A DNA stretch of 46,685 nt from Clostridium celatum DSM 1785. GTDB lineage: Bacteria > Bacillota > Clostridia > Clostridiales > Clostridiaceae. Every line of letters begins with the position of its first letter. The first letter of the stretch is position 1. Shown here piece by piece: positions 25,636-35,310 of the stretch. A program made the translations under genes and the position numbers. A model generated the notes under the pieces. It saw only the letters and a list, made by a program, of their open reading frames with translations, searched no databases and had not been told where the DNA came from. The stretch covers positions 1 to 46,685 of the forward strand of contig NZ_KB291697.1 of NCBI RefSeq assembly GCF_000320405.1, read 5' to 3'.

Positions 25636-25685
25636 AAAAACTTCTAAGAAATATACAAATATTTGTATTTATCCTAGAAGTTTTT
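25636..25685 (-). terminator. Terminator of the foldase/beta-helix operon
   Basis: An 11-bp outer stem (AAAAACTTCTA, 25636-25646 with 25675-25685) encloses a perfect inner stem ATACAAAT/ATTTGTAT (25653-25668). It starts two bases after the dockerin-protein stop codon. Confidence 0.7.
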
Positions 25686-25687
25686 AA

Positions 25688-28375
25688 TTACTTAATTTCT
25701 AATATAATATTAGTTATAAACTTGATTTCATATTCATTAACTAAGCCATCTCCATTTAAATCATACTCTGGTTTATTTTTTCCATAGTATTTTGATACAA
25801 TAGCTAAGTCACCTATATCAACTCTACCATTTTTATTTAAATCTACCTTTTCTTCATCTGAAATTTCAGGTTCTTCAATATCTTTATATTGAATACTTGG
25901 TGTAATATAAATAGATGGTTTTGATGGATTTTCTATATTTTGTGCTTCTATGCGAATAAAGTCTCCCTTATTCACAACAAGTTCCATAGCTTCAACATTT
26001 ACTTTAACTAGACTTTCTGATAATTCATATGAGTTAATTTCTTCTCCATTAATAGTAAAGCTTAACTTAACTTTTCCACCTACATTTCCTGCTTGACGTA
26101 AATATGGCTCATCATCTTTAACTGATAAAGTTATTGTTCCAGACTTAGGAACTCTATAAACCATAGAATATCCCTCTTCACGTTGTGCTGTACCTAAAGT
26201 ATCAATTAATAAGCCATGTGTATGCTCCGTTGGCACTACTGAATGATTTGCAGCTGCAATACCTACTCCCCCATAATTATTTCCATCCCATTGTGGATAT
26301 TGAGTATTATAGTTTGTAAGATTATAATATTTTCCTAAAGCTTTCTTTTGAGCAAACCAAACATTACCTTGTTTACCTGTATAGTCTAGTGCCCATTGAT
26401 AATTATTTTTAACATCAATTGAATATATATTTTCTTCACCATTTTCAGCTATAATTTTAAAAGTCATCCCACTTTCTATATTTCCACTTTCTATTTCAGC
26501 TTCATCATTAAACACTCTAATAGTAGCATCACTATGGATTTCCACTCCTTCTTTAATTTCAGCTACAGTCATTGGATTATTTTCTAAACTTGGAACATAT
26601 AAAACCTTATTGACCTCATCAAGCATATATATAGTTCCTTTAATGTCATTATTATTGCTAGCTGCAATGATATCTGATTCATAAGCTCCAATATCAGTAT
26701 CTCCATTTATTTTATTACCAAAGAAATCGCGTCCACCATTATTTTCAATTGTTTTACCTGCATTTATTGCTGGAGAATTATCTTGCAGTTTATATCCCTC
26801 AAAAGCAACTAAATCATTGATAATATTTTCTCCACTACTTGGTTCACTTCCTGTATATGCTATAGGACCATTTCCACCATCTATAAACTGTGGATCTCCT
26901 ACTATTGCACAGGTATCAGTATCTGGTACATTAGTATAGTTATAGTATAAATTATTACTATAAGTTGCTTTAGTTCCGCCCTTTGTCCAATCTTCTGACT
27001 TTTCAGCTCCAGCATTATAAATAATATTATTTTCTATTACTGCAACTCCTCCAGTCATACCTGAACGGATAAATGGTACACCCTCCTTAATATAGAATGT
27101 ATTATTATAAAAATGTGCATTTGGATGACTTGGTAAATTTAATATACCTGTTAAATCATTTTGACTAATATTATATCGGAAAATTGAATTAACAGCCTCT
27201 CCAAGGCAAATCATCACAGCTCCACCACCATTATTATGACTGTAATTATACTGATATATTGTTCCATCACCTGAATCTGCATCCCAAGCTTGACCATCTC
27301 CATTTATACAAGTATCAAAAGCTTCATTAAATTGAAATACTGCATCTTTACATTTCCATGGCCAAATTGCTGCTGCAACCTTACCAAATCCTGTTTCACT
27401 ATAATCTACATCATTTATCTGCCTTGCTGCACCATCTGATACATTATACTCAATAATTGGTCTATCACAATACATTGTTGTAATAGCATCTCCACCAGCA
27501 TCTTTTACATAATTATTTCTTATTTCAACTCCAGTTGAACCATATTTTGCTATTGTCTCATCTGAAATTTCTCCACCTAAAAACTTATTAAAATACGCTG
27601 TATATCCAACTGCAATTCCCCATCGATTAACATTATTTACTATGCAATTTTCAATTTTCACATCATTATACCTTGGTATTCCTGTCTCCTCTTCATTAGT
27701 TGGTAAAAATACAGTAAAATAAATTCCTCCATTATTCATATGCTTATCATATACATTTCCAACAACATCATGAACATTCAAACTATCTAAATAAATATGA
27801 TCAATTGTTCCCTTATCCTTTGCTACTACAGCAACCCCTGTACGATTCATAACTTGTGAAGAATTATAATCTGCTTCTATTTCTGGAGCATTATTAGTTA
27901 TTTCTAAATTTTTAATATTAATGTACTCTACATCATACAATAATATTGATGATGACACATAGCCCTTATACTTATGAGAAACATTTCCTAATTGCTTTCC
28001 ATAATCTTGATACCATATACCTTGCCCATTTGTATCAATTCTCGGATTATTTCCTTCTCCATATTTATCAATTTCAATTGAAGCCTCTTCAGAACCACTA
28101 CCTTTAATGTGTAAAAAGTCATTTGTAAAAACTGAACCAGCTTCTAATAGAACTTTATCACCTTCTTCTAACTCTATTTCATTAATCTTTTGTAAGCTAT
28201 AAAATGCCTTATTTTCCGATAATCCATCATTATTATCACTTCCATTTAATGTACTTACATAATAAGTTGTACCTATTTCATTCTTTATAGTTTCTGCCTT
28301 AACTATTAATGTTGAAGTAAATACTTGAAATACCATTGCACCTGTTAACACTATAGATAGAATTTTCTTTTTCAT
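25688..28375 (-). CDS. Secreted right-handed beta-helix protein with C-terminal dockerin
   Basis: 895 residues from the ATG at 28375 (RBS GGAGGTGA); the upstream GTG lies in the ribosome binding site. A signal peptide (about 1-27, ...LIVKA) leads to TYYVSTLNGSDNNDGLSENK, the usual opening of parallel beta-helix polysaccharide-active proteins. The beta-helix follows (to ~570) with repeats such as IENCIVNNVNRWGIAVGY and WAFDADSGDGTIYQYNYSHN-like turns. Next come a cadherin-like strand domain, a beta-sandwich (about 640-830) and a type I dockerin at the C-terminus (DLNKNGRVDIGDL and DLNGDGLVNEYEI), which would dock onto a cohesin. Substrate unknown; lyase or epimerase activity is possible. Last gene of the operon, paralogous to the preceding gene. 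Confidence 0.85.
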   Translation of the reverse strand: MKKKILSIVLTGAMVFQVFTSTLIVKAETIKNEIGTTYYVSTLNGSDNNDGLSENKAFYSLQKINEIELEEGDKVLLEAGSVFTNDFLHIKGSGSEEASIEIDKYGEGNNPRIDTNGQGIWYQDYGKQLGNVSHKYKGYVSSSILLYDVEYINIKNLEITNNAPEIEADYNSSQVMNRTGVAVVAKDKGTIDHIYLDSLNVHDVVGNVYDKHMNNGGIYFTVFLPTNEEETGIPRYNDVKIENCIVNNVNRWGIAVGYTAYFNKFLGGEISDETIAKYGSTGVEIRNNYVKDAGGDAITTMYCDRPIIEYNVSDGAARQINDVDYSETGFGKVAAAIWPWKCKDAVFQFNEAFDTCINGDGQAWDADSGDGTIYQYNYSHNNGGGAVMICLGEAVNSIFRYNISQNDLTGILNLPSHPNAHFYNNTFYIKEGVPFIRSGMTGGVAVIENNIIYNAGAEKSEDWTKGGTKATYSNNLYYNYTNVPDTDTCAIVGDPQFIDGGNGPIAYTGSEPSSGENIINDLVAFEGYKLQDNSPAINAGKTIENNGGRDFFGNKINGDTDIGAYESDIIAASNNNDIKGTIYMLDEVNKVLYVPSLENNPMTVAEIKEGVEIHSDATIRVFNDEAEIESGNIESGMTFKIIAENGEENIYSIDVKNNYQWALDYTGKQGNVWFAQKKALGKYYNLTNYNTQYPQWDGNNYGGVGIAAANHSVVPTEHTHGLLIDTLGTAQREEGYSMVYRVPKSGTITLSVKDDEPYLRQAGNVGGKVKLSFTINGEEINSYELSESLVKVNVEAMELVVNKGDFIRIEAQNIENPSKPSIYITPSIQYKDIEEPEISDEEKVDLNKNGRVDIGDLAIVSKYYGKNKPEYDLNGDGLVNEYEIKFITNIILEIK

Positions 28376-28387
28376 ACTTATCACCTC

Positions 28388-30803
28388 CTAATTCTCTTTC
28401 TCTAATCCTAGTCTTATTTCAGCTGCTGACCCAAACTTCTTTTCCGAATCTGACACACTTTCAACAACTTGAAGTTTTACAAAACGTGCATTTAAAGTTT
28501 CAAAATATGCATATTTAGTTTCACCATTATTTTTCCACGTATCTCCCTCTGTATTAACCTTAACCCATTGGTCACTTTCATTTTCTTTCACATAAATTTC
28601 ATACTTTGTAATAATTCCATTACTTCCTCCAGATTGTCTAGGAACATATTTTAACATTGATATAGGTTGTACTTTATTCATATCAATTGTTATCCAAAGA
28701 TTTTCTAATGTATCTCCTGCCCATAAACTATGCCATACTGTAGAAGTGTTATTATCTAAAACATTTGATGCTGGTCTTTGAACATTCTGCATTTCTACGC
28801 TACCTGCTGTGACTACCATTCCCTCTGGACTATATTCTACAATTACCTTTTCAATTTTAATTTTATACTCTTTAATAGTCCCATTTATAAACTCTACTTT
28901 TAATTTATATCTATTGCTTATAAAATCACTCTCATCAACAGTTATATTCTCGTTATTTACAGATAGCTTAACTCCATTGGAATATCTAAAGTTATTTAAA
29001 AAATCTTTTACCGTTGTTTTATTCTGTACACCACTAATTGTATCTTCACTAATATTATAAATATCTGAATAAATTTCATTTACAGCTTCTTCATTACCAA
29101 TATCTGTTTCATATACCCCTATATCAGGTATAAGGCCAATTATATTTCCAAAGAAATCCCTATCTGTATTTCCATTAATATATATTCCAGAGTTTATTGC
29201 TGGTGAGCTATCTTCAAGCTTATATCCATCAAACACATTCAAATCGTTTACACTCCCAATTGTAGTTATTGGAGCTGATCCCGGATTTATAAACATAGGA
29301 TCTTCAGTTATAGCAAATTTATCTGTACTAGGCACTGTATTATATCCATAATATATATTATGTGTAAACTCTTTATTATTTGATGGCTCCCATTCATCAT
29401 TAGGATTAGCTATACTAACATTATAGAAAATATTATTTGCTAAATATCCTTCTCCTGTAGTCTTTTCGCTTTGCAGATTATGAATTCTAGTTTCTAAATC
29501 TCCACCAATATAAAATATATTGTTATATATCTTAACTAATGGATTTCCTTGAAATGTAATTAAACTTTTTAAGTCATTTTGGCTTATATTATATCGGAAC
29601 GTTCCATTATATGCTTCATTTAAACATATAAGCATAGCTCCACCACCATTATTGTGACTATAATTATATTGATAAATTGTTCCATCGGACCAATCAATAT
29701 CCCACGCTTGTCCATCTCCATTATTTTGTCCTATTGTATCAAAAGCCTCATTGTTTTGAAAAATGGCATCTTTACATTTCCATGGCCAAATTGTTGCACA
29801 GAAGTTTTGCCAATAGCTATACTCTAACATATCTACTCCTGCTTTATCAGAAACATTCTTTTGTATTAATGGTTTATTTGAGTACATAACACAAATCGCA
29901 TCATTTCCTGGATTTTGTACATAATTTTCTTCTATTGTAATTTTACTGTGTCCATACTTTTCAATTATCTCATCACTAATTTCAGCTCCAGTAAACTTAC
30001 TATGATTATAGGTGTATCCAAAAATAATTCCCCCTCTAGATACATCCTTAACATGACATCCTTTTATTAGTATATCTTCATATCTTGCTATTCCAGTCTC
30101 AGTCTCATTATCTGGCTTTAAAACATTCATTTGGATCCCACCATTATTCATGTGTTTATCTTGAATATTTCCATCTACATCATGGATATATAAATCCTCT
30201 AAATGAATACCTTCCATAGTTCCACCATTTTTTGCAATACCAGCAACACCTGTACGATCCATTCTTTCTGACACTTTATCATTTGAATTTAAGTAATTAA
30301 AATCATCTGATTTATTAGTAATCTCCAAATTATTTATATTTATAAAATCAGTATCATAAAGTAATATTGTAGAAGAAACATATCCCTTACTTCTATGACC
30401 AGAATTAGCCATTGACTGTATATAATCTTGATACCAAATCCCTTCCCCATTACCATTAATGATTGGCTTTATATCACCACCATAGTTTAGTAATTTCAAT
30501 TGGATTTTCCTTTGTACCACTGACATCTTTTAGATGAATAAATCCATTAAATACAGAACCTGATTCTAACAATACCCTATCTCCTGGCTGTAATTCTATT
30601 CTTTCAAGCTTGTCTAATGTTTCCCATGGTTTATTTTCAGTAGTTGCATCATTCTTATTATCTCCTCTAATGCTACTTATATAATAATCTCTACCTATAG
30701 TACGTTTATTATCATCTGCGGCATATGCTTTTACTGTAAATAAAGAAGTACATATACCTACAGTAAGTACTAAACTAAGTGACCGTAACATTGTTTTTCG
30801 CAT
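28388..30803 (-). pseudogene. Secreted beta-helix protein with F5/8C (discoidin) domain, frameshifted near the start
   Basis: The ATG at 30803 (RBS GGGGGA) opens a signal peptide and RDYYISSIRGDNKNDATTEN. The frame ends at 30474 after ITKLWW. Removing one base near 30485 gives ITKYGGDIKPIINGNGEGIW, which matches ...IDKYGEGNNPRIDTNGQGIW in the downstream paralogue, and the reading frame then continues to 28388 (804 residues restored). The beta-helix shares long blocks with the paralogue (IWPWKCKDAIFQNNEAFDT; SDGTIYQYNYSHNNGGGAM). The C-terminal ~150 residues are an F5/8 type C carbohydrate-binding domain (STVWHSLWAGDTLENLWITI) instead of a dockerin. The gap to the next gene is 12 bases. Confidence 0.82.
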
Positions 30804-30813
30804 AACTATCCCC

Positions 30814-31872
30814 CTATTTTATATTATTTTTTGTGAAATTATATACGTTATTATCATCCTTAATAACCTTTAAACCTTCAGCACGCTTTGCAACAATATC
30901 GTCATAATGTTCTTCACGCAATGCCTTTTTCACATTATCCACCACCTCCTCATATGGAATATAATCATAATCTATTCTATTGATACACTGTATCAAATAT
31001 AGACACCCATTTTGATCTAAGACTTGTGTTACATCTCCACTATAAAGTTCCATAGAAATTTCTATTATGTCTTCTATAATCTTCGCCTTTGCCGATAACT
31101 CTTCTGATAAAATTGTTTCATTTGTAAAATACTCTTTTAATACTTCATCATTTTCAACTAAGCTTGTTAATGAATTATTATCATCAATCTTTTTACTTAT
31201 CTCTATCATATGTTTTTTTATATTTTTGACTTCTTCATCATCTAACTCTAAATATCCATAGTATACCTTTACATAAGCTAGCTCAAAATCATCATTTTTT
31301 ATAAATAATCTATCTTTATTTTTATCATAATATTCTTTTCCTTCATTATTTGTAATTTCCATACGTTCATTACTTAAATCATTACAATAAGTTTTTTGAA
31401 GTTGGTCTGTTTCATATTCTAAAAATAAATCCTCTGAATATTTAGATAGTCCATATATGGGCTTACCATTTTTTATATTCTCTGCTCTTGTCCTATTTTC
31501 ATTTTCTAAACGGTTTATAAAGTCCTCATATTTTGCAGAATAAACATACCCATTTTCTTTCGCTATTTCATAAATACTATGAATTCTTACTAATTCATCT
31601 ATAGTACTATCAGCAAGCATCTTATATGGATATTCGCCATTAAATTCCTCTTCCCAAAAATTCTTAGTTATCTTTGCACCATATTCTTTTATAAAATACT
31701 GCGTAATATCATATTTTTTACTATTCATGGCACGAATATATTCATCTTTGCTAATATCTACACCTTCAATTTCAAGCTTAAGATTGCTAATACTTTTAGC
31801 ATATACTCCAACAGCTATAAGTAAAATAATCGTTGTAACTAACAATACTATAATAAGTAGTTTTTTTTTCAT
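30814..31872 (-). CDS. Membrane-anchored PpiC/PrsA-like foldase
   Basis: 352 residues. An uncleaved or lipid-less N-terminal helix (about 4-25, LLIIVLLVTTIILLIAVG) anchors the protein outside the membrane; no lipobox Cys is present, unlike PrsA. A helical SurA_N-like region follows (about 35-185), then a degenerate parvulin-like domain (about 195-320) with the recognisable SGDVTQVLDQNGCLYLIQ segment and a C-terminal helix. It probably helps to fold secreted proteins. RBS AAGGAGAG. First gene of an operon, followed after 10 bases by the beta-helix genes, so those proteins are its likely clients. Confidence 0.72.
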   Translation of the reverse strand: MKKKLLIIVLLVTTIILLIAVGVYAKSISNLKLEIEGVDISKDEYIRAMNSKKYDITQYFIKEYGAKITKNFWEEEFNGEYPYKMLADSTIDELVRIHSIYEIAKENGYVYSAKYEDFINRLENENRTRAENIKNGKPIYGLSKYSEDLFLEYETDQLQKTYCNDLSNERMEITNNEGKEYYDKNKDRLFIKNDDFELAYVKVYYGYLELDDEEVKNIKKHMIEISKKIDDNNSLTSLVENDEVLKEYFTNETILSEELSAKAKIIEDIIEISMELYSGDVTQVLDQNGCLYLIQCINRIDYDYIPYEEVVDNVKKALREEHYDDIVAKRAEGLKVIKDDNNVYNFTKNNIK

Positions 31873-31998
31873 TTTATCTCTCCTTCCATGTACTTCTTTT
31901 GCTTTTTTTACTTTATTTACTATAATTATACATCCACTAATGTATTATGTCTTGTTTTAATTATTACTATTTCTAAAAATTCTAAGTAAATATAAAAA

Positions 31999-32041
31999 AA
32001 CTCCTAATATAAATACAATATTTGTATTTATATTAGGAGTT
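31999..32041 (-). terminator. Terminator of the CoA-disulfide reductase gene
   Basis: A perfect 20-bp stem (31999-32018 with 32022-32041; ACTCCTAATATAAATACAA core) and a three-base loop are followed on the minus strand by T7. Confidence 0.88.
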
Positions 32042-32055
32042 AATATTACTATAAA

Positions 32056-33756
32056 TTATTTAAAATTATAATTAGTTACTATAGGTTCTCTAGTCTTTAA
32101 TTTATCATTATATGCCTCATAGAAAGATAAACCTAAAAAGCTTCCTGTTATATTTATTACATTATCATATCCTAAATTTTGAAGAGCTAAAGCTGCATTA
32201 TAGCTTCTTTGACCAGTTCTGCAATGTAAATAAACTGGCTTATCTTTAGGAATTTCATTTACCCTTTCTCTTAGTTCGCTTAGAGGAATATTTATCGCTC
32301 CTTTAATATGACCGTTTTCAAACTCCATTCTTCCCCTAACATCTACTATATAAGCCTCTTCTTCAACTAAATCCCTTACTTTATCAACATTAACTTGTTT
32401 AAATGAACCACTTAAAAGATTAGATGCAACATATCCAGAATAATTTACAACATCTTTTGCTGTTCCAAATGGTGGCGCATAACATAATTCTAAGTCTTTT
32501 AAATCCTCCACTGTAGCTTTAAACTTAATAGCTGTTGCAATTACATCCACTCTCTTAACAGCATCTCCTTTTCCTATAGCTTGTGCCCCTAAAACCCTTC
32601 CTGTTGGAACTTCAAATATAAGCTTAAAGTGCATAGGTGCTGAATCTGGCATTATTCCTACCTTATCATTTGTTGATATTCTAACTATATCATAATTTAT
32701 TTTCATCCCTAAAGTATTTATTAAAGACTCATTTAATCCTGTTGATGCTGCATTATAGTCAAATACTTTAATTGCACTTGAACCTATATATCCTTTATTT
32801 GCAGTAACCTTTCCATTTATATTATCTGCTACACTTCTTGCTGCCTTTTGTGCTGGACCTGCAAGTGATAATTTAGTATAGCTATGAGTTAATGCATTAT
32901 ATACTTCTATAGCATCTCCTACTGCATAAATATCCTTATCATTTGTTTTATAGTTTGCATCTACAGCTATAGCTCCTGTTTCACCAAGCTTAATTCCTGC
33001 ATTCTTTGCAAGCTCTACTTCTGGTGCTACCCCTATAGCCATTACTACAGCATTAGCCTCTATTTCCTTTCCTGAAGCTAAAACAACTGTATCTTTTTCA
33101 AATTTAGCAACTTTATCCTCTACAATTAAATTAACCCCATGGTCTACCATTTCTTTATGAAGTATTTGAACCATATCATAATCAAAAGGTTTTAATATTT
33201 GTGGTGTAGCTTCTATTAAAGATGTATTATATCCACCTTTAATTAAATTTTCTGCTGCTTCAACTCCAATGTAACCTCCGCCAATTACAACTACATCTTT
33301 TACATTTAAATCTTTAATAAATTTATTTAATCTATCTATATCTACAACATTTCTTATAGTAAATACATTAATATTTTCTATTCCTTTAATCTTAGGAACT
33401 ATTGGTTTTGCCCCTGGTGAAAGAATAAGCTTATCATACTTTTCTTTATAAATTTCACCACTTAATAAATCTTTAATTTCAATTTCTTTATTTTCTCTAT
33501 CTATATACAAAACTTCACTACTAACTCTTGCTTCTATATTATATTGAGCTTTAAACTTTTCTGGACTCATTAAAACTAATCTATTTGCACTTTGAATTGT
33601 TCCACTTAAATGATATGGAAGAGCACAGTTTGAAAATGATACATGAGGACCTTTTTCAAACATTATAATTTCATCATCTTCACTATTTCTTCTAAGTCTT
33701 GCAGCAGCTGATGCACCCCCAGCAACTCCACCAACAATTAAAATTCTTTTTTTCAT
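32056..33756 (-). CDS. CoA-disulfide reductase with C-terminal rhodanese domain
   Basis: 566 residues. FAD-binding Rossmann motif GGVAGGASAAARLRR at 9-23; active-site Cys44 in SFSNCALPYHLSG, the mark of CoA-disulfide/CoA-persulfide reductases rather than glutathione reductase; NAD(P)H motif VVIGGGYIGVEAAE near 157; FAD motif DIYAVGDA. The C-terminal rhodanese (about 460-555) has Cys512 in LHCRTGQRS. This Cdr-Rhd architecture reduces CoA-disulfide or CoA/polysulfide persulfides with NAD(P)H. RBS AGGTGA. It lies downstream of a single-domain rhodanese and a Crp/Fnr regulator, all on the minus strand, which points to sulfur/oxidative stress handling. Confidence 0.94.
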   Translation of the reverse strand: MKKRILIVGGVAGGASAAARLRRNSEDDEIIMFEKGPHVSFSNCALPYHLSGTIQSANRLVLMSPEKFKAQYNIEARVSSEVLYIDRENKEIEIKDLLSGEIYKEKYDKLILSPGAKPIVPKIKGIENINVFTIRNVVDIDRLNKFIKDLNVKDVVVIGGGYIGVEAAENLIKGGYNTSLIEATPQILKPFDYDMVQILHKEMVDHGVNLIVEDKVAKFEKDTVVLASGKEIEANAVVMAIGVAPEVELAKNAGIKLGETGAIAVDANYKTNDKDIYAVGDAIEVYNALTHSYTKLSLAGPAQKAARSVADNINGKVTANKGYIGSSAIKVFDYNAASTGLNESLINTLGMKINYDIVRISTNDKVGIMPDSAPMHFKLIFEVPTGRVLGAQAIGKGDAVKRVDVIATAIKFKATVEDLKDLELCYAPPFGTAKDVVNYSGYVASNLLSGSFKQVNVDKVRDLVEEEAYIVDVRGRMEFENGHIKGAINIPLSELRERVNEIPKDKPVYLHCRTGQRSYNAALALQNLGYDNVINITGSFLGLSFYEAYNDKLKTREPIVTNYNFK

Positions 33757-33792
33757 ATTACTTCACCTATCCCTTATCCTAAATTCTCTAAC

Positions 33793-33810
33793 TACTTAAT
33801 TTATTAAGTA
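33793..33810. promoter_or_regulatory. 18-bp palindrome upstream of CoA-disulfide reductase
   Basis: TACTTAAT (33793-33800) and ATTAAGTA (33803-33810) form a perfect palindrome centred on TT, 37 bases before the reductase ATG. There is no T-tract. It may be an operator, but AT-rich DNA yields such dyads by chance. Confidence 0.35.
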
Positions 33811-33885
33811 CATCTTTTATTACTATCACTAAACTCATTGATTGGGTAATGTATCTTAACTCTTTTATCCCTATTTATACTTTAC

Positions 33886-34206
33886 TTAATCTCTATGCTT
33901 TCCCAAATAAGAACCAACTCCACCATCAACATTAATTACATCAAACCCTTTTTTTCTAAGATCATTACAAGCCATAGAACTTCTTCCCCCTGATTGGCAA
34001 ATTATATAATATTCCTTATCTTTTTTTAAGTACTTATCAGGGTTACTTAAAAGTGTTTGCATCGGTATATTTTTTGCTGTCTTTATTGAACCTTCTTTAT
34101 ACTCATAAGCTTCTCTTATATCTATAAGCTCTATATTCCCAATTAAATTATCAATATCATTTACATTAACTACTTTTCCACTATTTCTATTAAAAAATCC
34201 AAACAT
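33886..34206 (-). CDS. Single-domain rhodanese-like sulfurtransferase
   Basis: 106 residues. One rhodanese domain with NVNDIDNLIGNIELIDIREAYEY, a typical IPMQTLL strand and the active-site loop IICQSGGRSS with Cys70. The six-residue loop (CQSGGR) is of the small sulfurtransferase (GlpE/PspE) type and carries sulfane sulfur. Cytoplasmic. RBS GGAGG. The 128-base leader carries a GTGA-N5-TCAC dyad at its far end. It lies between the Crp/Fnr regulator and the CoA-disulfide reductase. Confidence 0.9.
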   Translation of the reverse strand: MFGFFNRNSGKVVNVNDIDNLIGNIELIDIREAYEYKEGSIKTAKNIPMQTLLSNPDKYLKKDKEYYIICQSGGRSSMACNDLRKKGFDVINVDGGVGSYLGKHRD

Positions 34207-34325
34207 AAAATTTTTCCTCCAAAACTTTAATTTTATCTTTCGTATAATTTTTAAAAATTTTCTCTTAAACTTCTTTGTGTAATTACCTTACTACTATAGT
34301 TTATTCTGCATTTTAAAAATAGTTT

Positions 34326-34338
34326 GTGATTATATCAC
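34326..34338 (-). promoter_or_regulatory. GTGA-N5-TCAC dyad upstream of the rhodanese gene
   Basis: GTGATTATATCAC is a near-perfect palindrome that overlaps the stop codon of the crp/fnr gene and lies 120 bases before the rhodanese start. A TATAGT (34293-34298, minus strand) is a candidate -10. The core is the same as that upstream of the regulator gene itself. Confidence 0.45.
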
Positions 34339-35012
34339 CTTAAAATATCATTTAAATCTTTTTCTATTGTTATTTTTCCTCTACTTAATTTTAAATATCC
34401 TTGTCTTTCTAATTCCTTCAACCTTCTACTTACCACTTCTCTTGCAGAATCAAGCTCGAATGCTAAATCATTATGTGTTATATAAATATTTCTACTATTT
34501 TTTTCAATAAGTAATTTAACTAATCTCTTCTCTAAAGATTCATGTTTAACCTCTTCCTTAACATTTATAATAAGCTTAAATTTTTCATATAAATCCTTAT
34601 ATATATACTGTAAAAATAGTTTATCTTGTAATAGATATCTATTTACTATATCAAATGGAATAACACATATTTTAGAATTTTGAATTGCTTTTCCTATAAT
34701 ATTTAAAGATTTACAATTCATAAAACAGCTTAGTGCTTCATGACATAACTGACCCCTTTCTATATTATAAAGATTAGTTTCTTCGCCCTTTTCATTTATC
34801 TTACTAATCTTTATCATTCCACTTATAACAAATAAGAATCCCATACACTCTCCTTCATTTGCAGTTAAATATTCATCAGCAATAAGTTCTTTAAATATAG
34901 TTTTTTCTTTTAAAATTCCTTCATTTTTTTCATCTATTTGTGCAAGTATTGGATATGTTTCATAAAGCTTATTTATATTACTATTTATATTGCTATTAAT
35001 TTCATTAATCAT
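34335..35012 (-). CDS. Crp/Fnr-family transcriptional regulator
   Basis: 225 residues. cNMP-binding-like barrel (about 35-140) with FLFVISGMIKISKINEKGEE and ERGQLCHEALSCFMNC; the C-terminal HTH_Crp contains HNDLAFELDSAREVVSRRLKEL. Cys residues lie at the barrel (GECMGF, GQLCHEALSCFMNCKS) and could sense redox or persulfide, but no Fnr-type N-terminal cluster is seen. RBS GGGGGA. It is the first gene in a row with a rhodanese and a CoA-disulfide reductase. TGTGATTAAGTCACA lies 100 bases upstream, so autoregulation is plausible. Confidence 0.88.
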   Translation of the reverse strand: MINEINSNINSNINKLYETYPILAQIDEKNEGILKEKTIFKELIADEYLTANEGECMGFLFVISGMIKISKINEKGEETNLYNIERGQLCHEALSCFMNCKSLNIIGKAIQNSKICVIPFDIVNRYLLQDKLFLQYIYKDLYEKFKLIINVKEEVKHESLEKRLVKLLIEKNSRNIYITHNDLAFELDSAREVVSRRLKELERQGYLKLSRGKITIEKDLNDILR

Positions 35013-35112
35013 ATTTTATACTTCCCCCTAATAACTAAAATTCTAAGCTATTAAATATTTTTAATATTTAATATATATTATTTACTATTTTATACCTTAA
35101 ATATATAAAATG

Positions 35113-35127
35113 TGTGATTAAGTCACA
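35113..35127 (-). promoter_or_regulatory. TGTGA-N5-TCACA dyad upstream of the crp/fnr gene
   Basis: TGTGATTAAGTCACA (35113-35127) has Crp-like half-sites but a five-base rather than six-base centre. A TATAAA (minus strand, 35089-35094) lies about 28 bases downstream of its centre, close to class II spacing. Confidence 0.5.
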
Positions 35128-35264
35128 TAAGCACTTAATTCATAGTATGTATCCTATACAAATAATAAATTAAAAAGTTTCTATTCTTAAAAATAAATTC
35201 ATATAATAAAAACTTAATTTACTATTTTTAATATAAAACTAATTACTAATAGAAATATAAATAA

Positions 35265-35310
35265 AAAAGTTAATGAGATAAACTAATTCTAGCTTATCTC
35301 ATTAACTTTT
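35265..35310 (-). terminator. Terminator overlapping the 3' end of agrC
   Basis: A 17-bp perfect stem (35265-35281 with 35294-35310; AAAAGTTAATGAGATAA arm) has a 12-base loop containing the agrC stop codon. On the minus strand a TTTTTT run follows. Confidence 0.82.

Noticed and set aside
30474..30530. Programmed frameshift in the beta-helix gene
   Set aside because: No slippery heptamer with a downstream stem is seen. The first frame ends after an extra base with no function for the short product, so an indel or an error is simpler.
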